In this document: positions 1 to 7,918 of the stretch, in pieces
Numbering within the stretch: the first letter of the stretch is position 1
Layout of the letters: every line of letters begins with the position of its first letter
The notes under the pieces: generated by a model
Seen by the model: only the letters and a program-made list of their open reading frames with translations
What the model was told of the DNA's origin: nothing
The model's database searches: none
Translations under genes and position numbers: made by a program
Assembly (NCBI GenBank): GCA_007130855.1
Contig: SLRS01000027.1
Span: 1-42,750, forward strand
Source of the DNA: Trueperaceae bacterium
GTDB taxonomy: Bacteria > Deinococcota > Deinococci > Deinococcales > Trueperaceae
DNA length: 42,750 bases
Reading direction: 5' to 3'

Positions 1-57
1 CGGGTCGGGCGGCGCGCCCTGCCGCGCGGGCGGCGCGCTGGCCGGTCCACCCCTGCG

Positions 58-1056
58 TCACTCGCCCGTCAGGGCGAACTGCTCGGCCGAGTAGCTCGTC
101 GGCAGGGTCGCGTCGATGGCCTCCACGAAGCGGAAGCGGACGTCCTGGCGAATGCGGTCGGTCTCGAGCCGGATCCCGGCCGCCTCGTCGACCGCCACCG
201 CCGGCGCGCCGATCACTTCCGCCACCTCTTCGTCGTCGTCGTAGAACACGACCTCGCCTCGACTGGTGATGGGGCCGTCGACCACGACGACCGCGCCGCT
301 GGCGAAGAGGGCCTTCAGGTCGGTCAGGACGCGGATCTCGTCGGCCTCGATGGTGAGCGGCCCGTCGTCGCTCGAGCGCGTCACGCGTGCGCGGGCGTCG
401 TCCGAGGTCAGCTGACCCAAGTCACGCGCCTCCTCGAACAGCAAGCGTTGGGCCTCGGCCGTTTGATCGCCGTTCACCAGCAACACCTGCCCCTCGGAGA
501 TGCTGACGTCGGTGTCGACGTCGAAGGTGACGGTGTCCGCGGTGATGAGCACCTCGTCCTCGCCCTCGGCGGCCGGCGCGATCACCACCCTGGCCCCTCC
601 GATGAGCACGCCGAGCCCGGTCGCCTCGTCGTAGGCCAGGCGCTCGCCGGTTGCCACGAGCCGCCCGCGACTGACGCTGACGCCGCCCTCGAAGTCGGCC
701 TTACGCTGCCCCTGCGCCTGTGACAGCAGCACCTCGTCGGGGCCGCGCAACGCCGCGCGCGGCGCACGGATGGTGAGTGTGGAGACCGTTGCGACGATGC
801 CCTCGGGATCGGGATGCTCGTAGAAGATCGGGCCGAAGCGCAAGTTGCCGCGCTGTGTGCCGCCGGACGAGTCGATCGTGATGATGCGGCGCTCGAGTAC
901 CTCGCTCGGTGGCGCCGAACCCTCACTCTCCTGGGCCCAGGAGGGCGAGCCGGCGAGGACGACGAGGAGCGCGATCAGGCACCAGGCGGGCAGGCGGACC
1001 CTTGGCAGCCGGGCGGCAAGGCGCTGATGACGGGGCGAACGGTACGTCGGGTTCAC
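58..1056 (-). CDS. LptA/OstA-like periplasmic protein
   Basis: A 332-residue protein with an N-terminal signal segment at about residues 24-42 ending in an Ala-Gln type cleavage site (SWAQ). The rest is a long run of alternating short beta strands with repeated 'ADTVTFD', 'ADEIRVL' and 'TDRIRQD' type segments, typical of the OstA/LptA fold that makes a hydrophobic groove for envelope lipids. The start is a GTG that overlaps the stop of the upstream LptC-like gene by 4 nt and has GAGAGGA upstream, so the two are translationally coupled. Family placement is by fold pattern. The ligand is unknown, and if the host is a Deinococcota it may lack classical LPS. Confidence 0.75.
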   Translation of the reverse strand: MNPTYRSPRHQRLAARLPRVRLPAWCLIALLVVLAGSPSWAQESEGSAPPSEVLERRIITIDSSGGTQRGNLRFGPIFYEHPDPEGIVATVSTLTIRAPRAALRGPDEVLLSQAQGQRKADFEGGVSVSRGRLVATGERLAYDEATGLGVLIGGARVVIAPAAEGEDEVLITADTVTFDVDTDVSISEGQVLLVNGDQTAEAQRLLFEEARDLGQLTSDDARARVTRSSDDGPLTIEADEIRVLTDLKALFASGAVVVVDGPITSRGEVVFYDDDEEVAEVIGAPAVAVDEAAGIRLETDRIRQDVRFRFVEAIDATLPTSYSAEQFALTGE

Positions 1057-1640
1057 GGTTGGTCCTCTCGCTGCGGCGATCCGTCGGCGCGGCCGCGCTC
1101 CGCCTCGAACGTGGCGTAGCCGACCGTGCCGGGCCCGCCGGCTTCGAATTCGGTGAAGTCGAACGCGATGCGCATGTCCTCGTAGACGCCGTCGAGGCCG
1201 TCGCCGGTGATCGTCGCGCGCGGCACCGCGAAGCGCGCGGCGCGCTGGTCGATATGGACCTGGCGCCCGTCACGGCCCTCCATGTCGAGTTCCAGGCCAT
1301 CGGCCTGCAGCACGGCGCGCAGATGGTCGCCGCGCAGGTCGTCGTTGCGGTCGATGACCACCTCGGCACCCGCGAGGGTGAAGTCGATGAGGCCCCCTTC
1401 GCTGCGCGCGCCGTCGCGCAGGTCGAACAAGGTGGTGGTCTCGGTCAGCGGGTCGAATGCGGCTTCTGGGACGGCGAACGTCCAGACGGCGTCTGGGTCG
1501 GCCTCCGGGTAGAGCGTCAGCTTGGCATCGAACAGACGGATGCTGGCGTCCGGCGCCTCGGCGCGCCGGTCGGGCAGCAGCGCCAGGACGCCGAGCAAGA
1601 CGAGCACGGTGGTAAGTGCGACGAGCGCCCAACGAAACAC
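1053..1640 (-). CDS. LptC-like membrane-anchored protein
   Basis: A 195-residue protein with one N-terminal membrane segment (about residues 3-20) followed by a beta-rich domain, the topology of LptC-type proteins that pass lipids from the inner membrane to an LptA bridge. It is the first gene of a two-gene operon and overlaps the LptA-like gene by 4 nt. The start is GTG at 1640, and a TATCGT hexamer lies 6 nt upstream, so a leaderless message is likely. The LptC assignment rests on size, topology and partner gene; sequence identity to known LptC is not evident by eye. Confidence 0.6.
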   Translation of the reverse strand: MFRWALVALTTVLVLLGVLALLPDRRAEAPDASIRLFDAKLTLYPEADPDAVWTFAVPEAAFDPLTETTTLFDLRDGARSEGGLIDFTLAGAEVVIDRNDDLRGDHLRAVLQADGLELDMEGRDGRQVHIDQRAARFAVPRATITGDGLDGVYEDMRIAFDFTEFEAGGPGTVGYATFEAERGRADGSPQREDQP

Positions 1641-1646
1641 CCGTAC

Positions 1647-1652
1647 ACGATA
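1647..1652 (-). promoter_or_regulatory. -10 box for leaderless lptC-like mRNA
   Basis: TATCGT on the minus strand is followed by 6 nt and then the GTG start. This fits the TANNNT plus short spacer rule of leaderless genes. No convincing -35 is visible. Confidence 0.5.
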
Positions 1653-1842
1653 CCAACCGCGTCGTGAAACGCCGATGACGCGGGCGCCAAGGGACGCTCA
1701 CGAGGCACCGCGAGGACCGAGGCGCGCGCTCGCGACGGGCGACCTGACGGGCGCGGCGGCGTTCCGTCAACTGCACGACGGACGCGAGGAGCGCCGAGCG
1801 AGGATGATCGGTCTCTCGACGACCCTTTCTCAGGAGGTCCTC

Positions 1843-2328
1843 ATGGCCCGACCCAACCGTGCGCTCGTCCTCGCTTCCGCAACGCTCGTCGGCCTCACCC
1901 TCACGCTGGTGGTGTCGCAAGGCATGATGGGCGCCGAACGCCCGCACTACGCCGACTGGACTCGCCTCAACCCGCAGAAGAACTTCATCCGGAGCGCCCA
2001 CCCCGAGGCCAAGGACGTCTACGTCAACGCGGCCGGCGCCGACGCCGCGCTGACGCGCTCGTTCCCCTTCCCCGCCGGCTCCGAACTGGTGAAGGAGAGC
2101 ATCGACACCGACACGCTGGAGGTGTTCGTCATCACGGCCATGCGCAAGGTCCCGGGCTTCGATCCCGACAACGGCGACTGGGAGTACGGGATGTTCGAGC
2201 GCGGCGACGATGGGGCCTTCTCGGGCATGTGGGCCGACGTCGGCTCCGAGATGCACCAGATGTGCGTGAGCTGTCACACCAACGCGGCCGCCAACGACTT
2301 CGTGTTCCTCAGTTACGCCGGCGACTGA
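1843..2328 (+). CDS. cytochrome P460 family protein
   Basis: A 161-residue protein with an N-terminal membrane/signal segment (about residues 7-26) and a single c-type haem motif, CVSCH, at residues 141-145 near the C-terminus. The body (for example 'ELVKESIDTDT', 'WEYGMFERG') and the short length match cytochrome P460-type proteins, small periplasmic haem proteins of which some oxidise hydroxylamine or act in NO handling. The start is chosen for the strong AGGAGG 6 nt upstream of ATG 1843; the reading frame is open further upstream but without an RBS. It stands alone and faces greA. The substrate cannot be told from sequence. Confidence 0.8.
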   Translation: MARPNRALVLASATLVGLTLTLVVSQGMMGAERPHYADWTRLNPQKNFIRSAHPEAKDVYVNAAGADAALTRSFPFPAGSELVKESIDTDTLEVFVITAMRKVPGFDPDNGDWEYGMFERGDDGAFSGMWADVGSEMHQMCVSCHTNAAANDFVFLSYAGD

Positions 2329-2350
2329 GCAGGGCTCGCGATCAGGGTTG

Positions 2351-2368
2351 CGAGCGCCTCGGCGCTCG
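2351..2368. terminator. small hairpin after the P460 gene
   Basis: CGAGCGCC and GGCGCTCG form an 8-bp stem with a 2-nt loop, just upstream of the larger hairpin at 2378-2406. It may help termination between the convergent genes. Confidence 0.3.
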
Positions 2369-2377
2369 TCACGACCA

Positions 2378-2406
2378 GCGGCGAAGCGCAGCGAGCGCTT
2401 CGCCGC
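2378..2406. terminator. 12-bp perfect hairpin between convergent genes
   Basis: GCGGCGAAGCGC, loop AGCGA, GCGCTTCGCCGC: a perfect 12-bp stem lying between the converging P460 and greA genes. There is no T tract on either side, so it would be a non-canonical bidirectional terminator or a transcript-end stabiliser. Confidence 0.55.
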
Positions 2407-2467
2407 CTCCGCTCATACCGTGGCAGGCGATCCGCGGCGCAGCTGCTGCCGGGGCCCGCGCACCATG

Positions 2468-2935
2468 TCACTCGAACAGGATCGAGACCACCCGGAACCG
2501 CCGCGAGCCGAGCGCCACCTCGTCGCCGGCGCGGCGACCGAGCAGCTGTTGGCCCAGGGGCGATTCATCGGAGATGCGGTTCTCGAGCACGTCGGCCTCG
2601 AGCGAGCCGACGAGGTGGAACACGTGCCGTGAGCCCGACTCGTCCTCGACGTGCAGGCTGGCACCGAGCGTGGCGGGGGCGTCGGCTTCGTTGGCATGCT
2701 CGACCACGACGGCTCGCGCGACGACCTCCTCGAGGTCGGCGATGCGCGCCTCGTTGGCGCTCTGGAGCATGCGCGCCTCGTCGTAGGCGGCGTTCTCACG
2801 AAGATCGCCGTCGGCGAGTGCGGCACCCATGTATTCGGTGAGCTCCTGACGCTTCTCGTCCTTGAGGTAGCGCAGCTCTTCTTTCAGCTTCTCCAGGCCT
2901 TTGGCGGTCAAGTTGATCGGCTTCCGTTCGGACAC
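2468..2935 (-). CDS. greA: transcription elongation factor GreA
   Basis: A 155-residue protein of full GreA length. The N-terminal coiled coil carries the tip motif DLRENAAYDEAR with acidic residues D44 and E47, which enter the RNA polymerase secondary channel and stimulate cleavage of backtracked RNA. The C-terminal FKBP-like domain ends in 'SPLGQQLLGRRAGDEV'. The intact acidic tip supports GreA rather than the inhibitory Gfh1 paralogue known in Thermus. The start is GTG at 2935, preceded by GAGGTGATC, an extended match to the 16S 3' end. A possible -10 (TATACT) lies at 2982-2987. Confidence 0.93.
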   Translation of the reverse strand: MSERKPINLTAKGLEKLKEELRYLKDEKRQELTEYMGAALADGDLRENAAYDEARMLQSANEARIADLEEVVARAVVVEHANEADAPATLGASLHVEDESGSRHVFHLVGSLEADVLENRISDESPLGQQLLGRRAGDEVALGSRRFRVVSILFE

Positions 2936-2981
2936 GTGATCACCTCAGCGCGGCGGGCTTCGGCCGCGGCGGCATTCATGG

Positions 2982-2987
2982 AGTATA
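2982..2987 (-). promoter_or_regulatory. possible greA -10 box
   Basis: TATACT on the minus strand, 46 nt before the greA start codon. It is close to the TATAAT consensus, but no -35 is recognisable at 16-18 bp. Confidence 0.35.
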
Positions 2988-3004
2988 CCGATGCGTTCAA
3001 CGGT

Positions 3005-3032
3005 GCTCCGGTAGCGTCGCTCCGGTAGCATC
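3005..3032 (+). repeat. 14-bp tandem duplication carrying two -10 boxes
   Basis: GCTCCGGTAGCGTC (3005-3018) is followed directly by GCTCCGGTAGCATC (3019-3032). Each unit contains a TANNNT hexamer: TAGCGT at 3012-3017 and TAGCAT at 3026-3031. The second lies 6 nt before the ATG of the hydrolase gene, the spacing expected for a leaderless start. Confidence 0.6.
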
Positions 3033-3037
3033 GACGC

Positions 3038-3994
3038 ATGCTACGCCGTCGCCGCCCTGCAGCGACCACGCGCCGCCCCGCCTGGCCGCTGATCACGCTC
3101 GTTGCCCTGCTGACGCTGGCCGCCCTCGCCTTCGCGCTGGGCGCCGTGATCACCGCTCGACTCACACTGCCCGAGCGCCGTCTCGACGCGGGCGTGACGC
3201 CCGCCGTGCTCGGTGGCTCCTATGAGGATCTGGCGCTGCGCTCGGCCGACGACCGGGCCGTCCTGGCGGCCTGGCTCCTGGGCGTGCCGGCATCGGACGT
3301 CGGCGTGGTGCTCGTCCACGGCAAGGACGGCAGCAGGAGCACCACCTGGGGTGACGGCTTCGTGCGCTTGGCCGTGGCGCTGCAAGACGCCGGTTACCAG
3401 GTGGTCATGCTCGACCTGCGCGGTCACGGCGCCTCGGGAGCCGGGAGCTACGCCTTCGGTTTCCTCGAGCGCTTCGATGTGATCGCCGCCGTCGAGCACC
3501 TCGTGGAGGAGCGCGGCGTGCGGCCGGGGCAGGTGGGCGTGCTCGGCGTATCGCTGGGCGGCGCGAGTGCGATCTACGCGGCCGCGATCGACCCCCGCAT
3601 CGGGGCGGTGTGGTCGGACTCGGCTTATGCCGACATCTACCCGATCATCGAGCAGGAGTGGCCGGCGGCCAGTGGACTGCCGCTCGCGGTGCTGCCGCTG
3701 GTTCGCTGGACGCACCGTCTGCTGCGCGGCTTCGATCTCGTTTCGGTGCGGCCGGTGGACGAGGTGCCCTTCCTCGAACCGCGGCCGCTGATGCTGGTCC
3801 ATGGCAGCGCCGACGTGTTGGTGCCGGTGGCGCACGCGACGATCCTGTCGGCGGCGGCGCCGTGGTCCGGGGTGTGGCTACTCGATGGGGTCGGCCATGC
3901 CGGGGCGTACGGACACGATCCGGCGCTCTACACGCTCCGGGTGAACGAGTTCTTCGACGGGGCGCTGCGCGTTCGGCTGGCGGTGGGGGAGTGA
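3038..3994 (+). CDS. membrane-anchored alpha/beta hydrolase
   Basis: A 318-residue protein with an N-terminal membrane anchor (about residues 17-40), so the catalytic domain probably sits outside the cytoplasmic membrane. The catalytic triad is visible: nucleophile S172 in GVSLGG, D259 in HGSADVLVP and H287 in GVGHAG. The oxyanion-region HGKDG is at residues 94-98. It resembles the BEM46/YqkD-like group of alpha/beta hydrolases. The start ATG 3038 lies 6 nt after TAGCAT and has no Shine-Dalgarno, so leaderless translation is likely. The substrate is unknown. Confidence 0.8.
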   Translation: MLRRRRPAATTRRPAWPLITLVALLTLAALAFALGAVITARLTLPERRLDAGVTPAVLGGSYEDLALRSADDRAVLAAWLLGVPASDVGVVLVHGKDGSRSTTWGDGFVRLAVALQDAGYQVVMLDLRGHGASGAGSYAFGFLERFDVIAAVEHLVEERGVRPGQVGVLGVSLGGASAIYAAAIDPRIGAVWSDSAYADIYPIIEQEWPAASGLPLAVLPLVRWTHRLLRGFDLVSVRPVDEVPFLEPRPLMLVHGSADVLVPVAHATILSAAAPWSGVWLLDGVGHAGAYGHDPALYTLRVNEFFDGALRVRLAVGE

Positions 3995-4108
3995 GGGCAG
4001 CTCAGCGGACGCCAGGTGGGAGCTGGGCTGGGGTCGAAGCCGCGGTGCCCGCTCCGAGGCCACTTCCAGCGGCCCTGGTGACAGGCGTCGGCTCGGTACC
4101 ACGAGGCG

Positions 4109-4137
4109 TTGCGCCGCGCGGCAGCAGCGTCTACCAT
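4109..4137 (+). promoter_or_regulatory. -35/-10 promoter of the tandem PhnB-like gene
   Basis: TTGCGC (4109-4114), 17 bp, TACCAT (4132-4137), then 5 nt and the ATG at 4143. The TTGC-type -35 and 17-bp spacing match the promoters of the two marR genes in this window. Confidence 0.55.
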
Positions 4138-4142
4138 CCGCC

Positions 4143-5045
4143 ATGAGGCGAGACCGGATCGTTCCTTGCTTGTGGTTCGACGACCAGGCCGAAGCAGCGG
4201 CCGCCTTCTACGCGGCTACTCTGCCCGACGCGCGGGTGGGCGAGGTCGCGCGCTACCCCTCTGCCGGGCCGAATCCGAGCGGCAAGCCGCCCGGCAGCGT
4301 GATGAGCGTCGACTTCACCGTCGCCGGGCAGGGCTTCGTTGCCCTGAACGGCGGGCCCGCCTTCGAGCGCAACCCCAGCATCTCGTTCTTCGTGTCGCTG
4401 CCGAGCGCGCCACAGGTCGATCGCCTCTGCCAGGCGTTGCTCGACGGTGGCACGGCGCTCATGCCGCTCGACGCGTACCCCTGGAGCGAGCGCTACGGCT
4501 GGGTGATGGACAGCTTCGGCGTCTCGTGGCAGGTCATGGCCGCACCAGGCGTCGATCGGGCCAAGGTCACGCCGTCGCTGATGTTCACCGGTGCGAACCA
4601 TGGCCGAGCCCGCGAGGCCATCGAGGTCTACGTGGCGGCGTTCCCGGAGGCGCGGGTCGGGGGCATCGAGGTCTACTCGGGCGACGAAGGGCCGGCCGGC
4701 ACCGTCAAGTACGGCAGCTTCACGCTCGATGGCCAGCCCATGGTGGCGATGGACAGCCACGGCGACCACCGCTTCACGTTCAACGAGGGCATCTCGTTGC
4801 AGGTCATGTGTGCCGATCAGGACGAGGTGGACCAGTTCTGGCAGAGGCTCGCCGCGGGCGGCGAGGAGGGCCGCTGCGGGTGGCTGAAGGACCGCTTCGG
4901 GCTGTCGTGGCAGATCGTGCCGGAGACGCTGACCGAGTGGCTGGCGCACCCCGATCCCGGCGCCCGCGACCGTGCCTTCGAGGCGATGCTCGGTATGGGC
5001 AAGCTCGACATCGCGGAGCTGCGGCGGGCGTTGGCCGGGGGCTGA
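4143..5045 (+). CDS. tandem-domain PhnB-like VOC protein
   Basis: A 300-residue protein made of two PhnB/3-demethylubiquinone-methyltransferase-like VOC domains. Domain 1 spans about residues 5-140 (PCLWFDDQAEAAAAFY ... YGWVMDSFGVSWQVM) and domain 2 about 145-270 (MFTGANHGRAREAIEVY ... KDRFGLSWQIVP). Such proteins are metal-dependent or inactive members of the glyoxalase/bleomycin-resistance superfamily; single-domain relatives are near 140-150 residues. Its 3' end converges with the next gene with 24 nt between stops. The reaction is unknown. Confidence 0.8.
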   Translation: MRRDRIVPCLWFDDQAEAAAAFYAATLPDARVGEVARYPSAGPNPSGKPPGSVMSVDFTVAGQGFVALNGGPAFERNPSISFFVSLPSAPQVDRLCQALLDGGTALMPLDAYPWSERYGWVMDSFGVSWQVMAAPGVDRAKVTPSLMFTGANHGRAREAIEVYVAAFPEARVGGIEVYSGDEGPAGTVKYGSFTLDGQPMVAMDSHGDHRFTFNEGISLQVMCADQDEVDQFWQRLAAGGEEGRCGWLKDRFGLSWQIVPETLTEWLAHPDPGARDRAFEAMLGMGKLDIAELRRALAGG

Positions 5046-5069
5046 TCCGAGCGCCCACGCTCCACGAGT

Positions 5070-6347
5070 TCAGGGACCGCACTCCGGGAGCTGCTCGACG
5101 AACGCCACCGCGGCCGGTGGACCGTGCTCGATGGGCCAAGCCATCGGGATGGTGATGCGCCCGACGTCGGGAATCGTGGCGACGACGCTGCCCGACACCG
5201 TCCCCCCTTCGCTCCCGAGCAGCCAGGTGCCGTCGCGTTCGTGCAGCACCGCCTCGAACGACCAGTTGCCCACGAAGTCGACCGCACCACCGACGTCTGG
5301 GAGGATGAGCGTGCCGGACATCGCCCACGACGCGGCCGTCCGCGCACCTGGCTCGGGGGCGGCCGGAAAGGTGAACTGGCCGCTCCCGTGCAGCGTGCCG
5401 CGCACCTCTGGAAGGTCGAAGGTGAGGCTCGACGTGCCGCTCCAATCGCCGCCGAGTCCGTCGCAGCTATGGCTGCGGCCATGGGCCACGACGCCGGCGC
5501 CGGCCTCGGTGTGTTCGACCACGACGTCGCCGCCGACGGTGACGGGCACCAGCGTATCGCCGTCAGCCAAGGCGGTTACCCCTTCGGGGCGCTCGAAAGG
5601 GTAGATCAGGTAGATCGTGGCGTCGCCGGAACGGTCTGACACGTACGTGATCGCGCCGGCGCCGGCGGCGTCGCTCTCGACCCAGCGTCGATCGACGTCG
5701 CCCACGCCGCGCAGATCGACCTGCACGGTACGCTCGGCGAGGACGAAGTCGTCGCAGTCGCGCAGCTCGAAACGGAGCGCGCCCCTCTGCTCGACGGCGA
5801 GCACGAGCGCGGTCGGTGCGGCGTGGAACGAGGCGTAGATCGCGACGTTCGGCTCGCTGCTGCGAATGGCGCGCTGGTGGACGCGGATCAACTCGCGCAT
5901 CGGGGTCAGGGCCGCCGTGACCTCAGCGGCGAGCTCGTGGTCGAGGTCGCTGGGGTCACGGCCGGTCGGATCGGCGCTCGCGCTCGCGTGCGCCACCGGC
6001 CTGCCCCGCGGGTCGGTCAGCGTGAGCGCCACCCCCCGGAGTTCGGCGTCGGGAGCGCTCTGCTGGGCGCTCAGGAGGTACTCGTCGCCACGCAGACTGC
6101 GCTCCGCGATGGCGGGATGCAAGGAGCTCAGGAAACGGACACCAGCGGCGTTCGCGTTCGAGACGCCGTTCAGCGCAAGGGTCTCGAGCCACGCCTCGGT
6201 TCCGTAGGAAGGGATGAAGACGCTCGGCGCGGGGCAGCTCTCGGCGAGGCTCGTCGCCGGCGCAGTGAGCGCGACGAGCGCGGCAGCCAGGAGCAACATG
6301 CGCGAGGTGGGACGGTGGACGAGGACGCGCCGGAGTCTTACGAGCAT
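5070..6347 (-). CDS. secreted protein of unknown function
   Basis: A 425-residue protein with a cleavable signal peptide (membrane segment at about residues 17-33, cleavage near SLAES). The frame is open upstream, but ATG 6347 is chosen because GAGGGAGAG lies just before it and the signal peptide then starts correctly. The mature part has no domain I recognise: the N-terminal half is mixed alpha/beta with 'SERSLRGDEYLLSA'-like text, the C-terminal half is beta-rich with several short 'TFDLPEVRGTL', 'ILPDVGGAVDF' and 'TIPDVGRITIP' repeats that look like related strands. A few cysteines (CPAP, DCDD, HSCDG, PECGP) could form disulfides. Probably extracytoplasmic; function not assigned. Confidence 0.7.
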   Translation of the reverse strand: MLVRLRRVLVHRPTSRMLLLAAALVALTAPATSLAESCPAPSVFIPSYGTEAWLETLALNGVSNANAAGVRFLSSLHPAIAERSLRGDEYLLSAQQSAPDAELRGVALTLTDPRGRPVAHASASADPTGRDPSDLDHELAAEVTAALTPMRELIRVHQRAIRSSEPNVAIYASFHAAPTALVLAVEQRGALRFELRDCDDFVLAERTVQVDLRGVGDVDRRWVESDAAGAGAITYVSDRSGDATIYLIYPFERPEGVTALADGDTLVPVTVGGDVVVEHTEAGAGVVAHGRSHSCDGLGGDWSGTSSLTFDLPEVRGTLHGSGQFTFPAAPEPGARTAASWAMSGTLILPDVGGAVDFVGNWSFEAVLHERDGTWLLGSEGGTVSGSVVATIPDVGRITIPMAWPIEHGPPAAVAFVEQLPECGP

Positions 6348-6477
6348 GGCTCTCCCTCGCGCGCGCGGAGCGCTGCGCCCGGCCGACAGCCACGGTCGTT
6401 CGCCTGCCATCCTAGCAGCCGCGGCGCGTGACGGGCGGGGCGCAGCCGGAGCGCTGCGGCTCTGCCTCGTCGATGGG

Positions 6478-7089
6478 ATGATGGGACGCATGCCCGACGA
6501 ACCGCCCATGTCGGCGAAGGACGCCCGCGTACTCTACGATCTGCTGGACCGTGCTGGCATCGAAGTCTGGATCGACGGTGGCTGGGCGGTGGACGCCCTC
6601 CTCGGCGAGCCGACCCGCCGGCACGCCGATCTCGACGTGGCGCTGGAGACGAAGTCGGTCGGTCGCCTGCACGAGGTCCTGGCCGAGCGCGGCTTCCGCG
6701 AGCGCTGGCGCGACGACAGCAGTCCCTGGAACTTCGTGCTGGGCAACCCGCGGGGCCTCGAGGTCGACGTTCACGCCTTCACCTTCGACGGCCAAGGCGA
6801 CGGCGTCTACGGGCCGCCCGAGAACGGCGAGCGCTATCCGGCCGACGCGCTCACCGGCGAGGGCGTCATCGACGGCCGACGCGTGCGCTGCATCGCGCCG
6901 CTATGGCTGGTCCGCTTCCACGTGGGTTACGAGATCGGGGAGAAGGACGTGCACGACGTCACGGCGTTGTGCGAGCGCTACCGGATCGAACTGCCCGAGG
7001 CATACCGCGGCGCGAACGACAGGGCGCCGACTGGAGCGCGCCGATCGACTCCGCATCGCGCTTGGTCACGGGGCCCTCGGGCTAGTTGA
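6478..7089 (+). CDS. aminoglycoside/lincosamide nucleotidyltransferase-like protein
   Basis: About 203 residues with the nucleotidyltransferase core GGWAVD (residues 34-39) and the metal-binding pair DLD (51-53), followed by 'VDVHAFTFDGQGDG' with a further acidic metal site. This layout matches the ANT(2'')/LinB-like group of small adenylyltransferases that inactivate aminoglycosides or lincosamides, but many chromosomal members have unknown substrates. Several ATGs (6478, 6481, 6490, 6508) are possible and none has a clear RBS. The 3' end overlaps the small convergent gene on the other strand by 8 nt. A resistance phenotype should not be assumed. Confidence 0.75.
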   Translation: MMGRMPDEPPMSAKDARVLYDLLDRAGIEVWIDGGWAVDALLGEPTRRHADLDVALETKSVGRLHEVLAERGFRERWRDDSSPWNFVLGNPRGLEVDVHAFTFDGQGDGVYGPPENGERYPADALTGEGVIDGRRVRCIAPLWLVRFHVGYEIGEKDVHDVTALCERYRIELPEAYRGANDRAPTGARRSTPHRAWSRGPRAS

Positions 7090-7282
7090 GCTCCGCGCGC
7101 AACGGCTCGAAGAACTGCCGCCACGCCTGGGCCCCGGCGCTGGGGCCGACCTGGACCCGTACCATCGCCGGCGGGATGCGCACCGCCGTGGTCCGGGGCG
7201 ACGGCGCGCCGAACGCCAGCAGCCCGACCACGACGGCGGCGACGAGCCGCCGTTGCATCACCTCGAGGACGTCGTCCAGCAT
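7082..7282 (-). CDS. small membrane or secreted protein, unknown
   Basis: A 66-residue ORF that begins MLDDVLEVMQRRLVAAVVVG and has one hydrophobic segment at about residues 12-25. GGGAGG lies 5 nt before the ATG, which is why I favour it over longer versions of the same frame. The C-terminal half ends 'QAWRQFFEPLRAELN'. No family is recognised. It overlaps the end of the convergent nucleotidyltransferase gene by 8 nt. Confidence 0.5.
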   Translation of the reverse strand: MLDDVLEVMQRRLVAAVVVGLLAFGAPSPRTTAVRIPPAMVRVQVGPSAGAQAWRQFFEPLRAELN

Positions 7283-7499
7283 CGCGCCTCCCGTTCGCAG
7301 GGTACGCGATGGCGCCGCGCTCGGTGGTACTGGGCAGTCCCTGGCATGCCGCCGCGCGCCGGCGCACACGCAGCCGCGAGCCCGACCGTCTACGATGTGC
7401 AGCGGAGGTGACCGTCGTGGCCACGGAGGCGTGGCGCTGGCCGGCCGAACTCGCCCCCGTCGAAGGTGTCGGCGGGTTCGACGCGTCGGCCACGTCGAC

Positions 7500-7889
7500 A
7501 TGACGAGCGAGGTGCTCGCTCGCCTGCGCGGCCTCTGTCTGGCACTGCCCGAGGTCGAGGAGCGACTCAGTCATGGCGAGCCCGCCTGGTTCGTGCGCGG
7601 CAAGCGGCTGTTCGTCACCTTCGCGGAGCGGCATCACGACGACCGGGTGGCCTGCTGGTGTGCGGCGCCGCCGGGGGCGCAAGAGGCGTTGGTCGCGCAC
7701 CAGCCGGAGCGCTTCTTCCGACCACCGTACGTCGGGCAGCGCGGCTGGTTGGGCATATACCTCGACGTGCCGGTCGCGTGGGACGAGGTCGAGGAACTGG
7801 TGCGGGACGCCTACCTGGCGGTGGCGCCGAAGCGCCTCGCCGACGCGCTCACACGACCCGCTCTTGCGGAGCGTCCCGGCGACCCATGA
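7500..7889 (+). CDS. MmcQ/YjbR family protein
   Basis: A 129-residue protein with the family hallmarks 'CLALPEVEERLSHGEPAWFV' near the N-terminus and 'VGQRGWLGIYLDV' in the second half. MmcQ/YjbR proteins have a CyaY-like fold and are annotated as possible DNA-binding proteins; no biochemical role is settled. The ATG at 7500 overlaps the stop of a possible 28-codon leader ORF (7417-7503). The next gene follows closely, suggesting co-transcription. Confidence 0.8.
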   Translation: MTSEVLARLRGLCLALPEVEERLSHGEPAWFVRGKRLFVTFAERHHDDRVACWCAAPPGAQEALVAHQPERFFRPPYVGQRGWLGIYLDVPVAWDEVEELVRDAYLAVAPKRLADALTRPALAERPGDP

Positions 7890-7902
7890 CCCGGCTTCGG
7901 CC

Positions 7903-7908
7903 TACGAT
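7903..7908 (+). promoter_or_regulatory. -10-like box before the YdeI gene
   Basis: TACGAT lies 10 nt before ATG 7919. It favours that ATG over the upstream in-frame ATGs at 7886 and 7907. The spacing is at the long end for a leaderless start. Confidence 0.35.
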
Positions 7909-7918
7909 GGACGCGACC

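Noticed and set aside
2468-2935. Gfh1-type anti-Gre factor
   Set aside because: The coiled-coil tip carries the GreA DLRENAAY motif rather than the acidic cluster of Gfh1.
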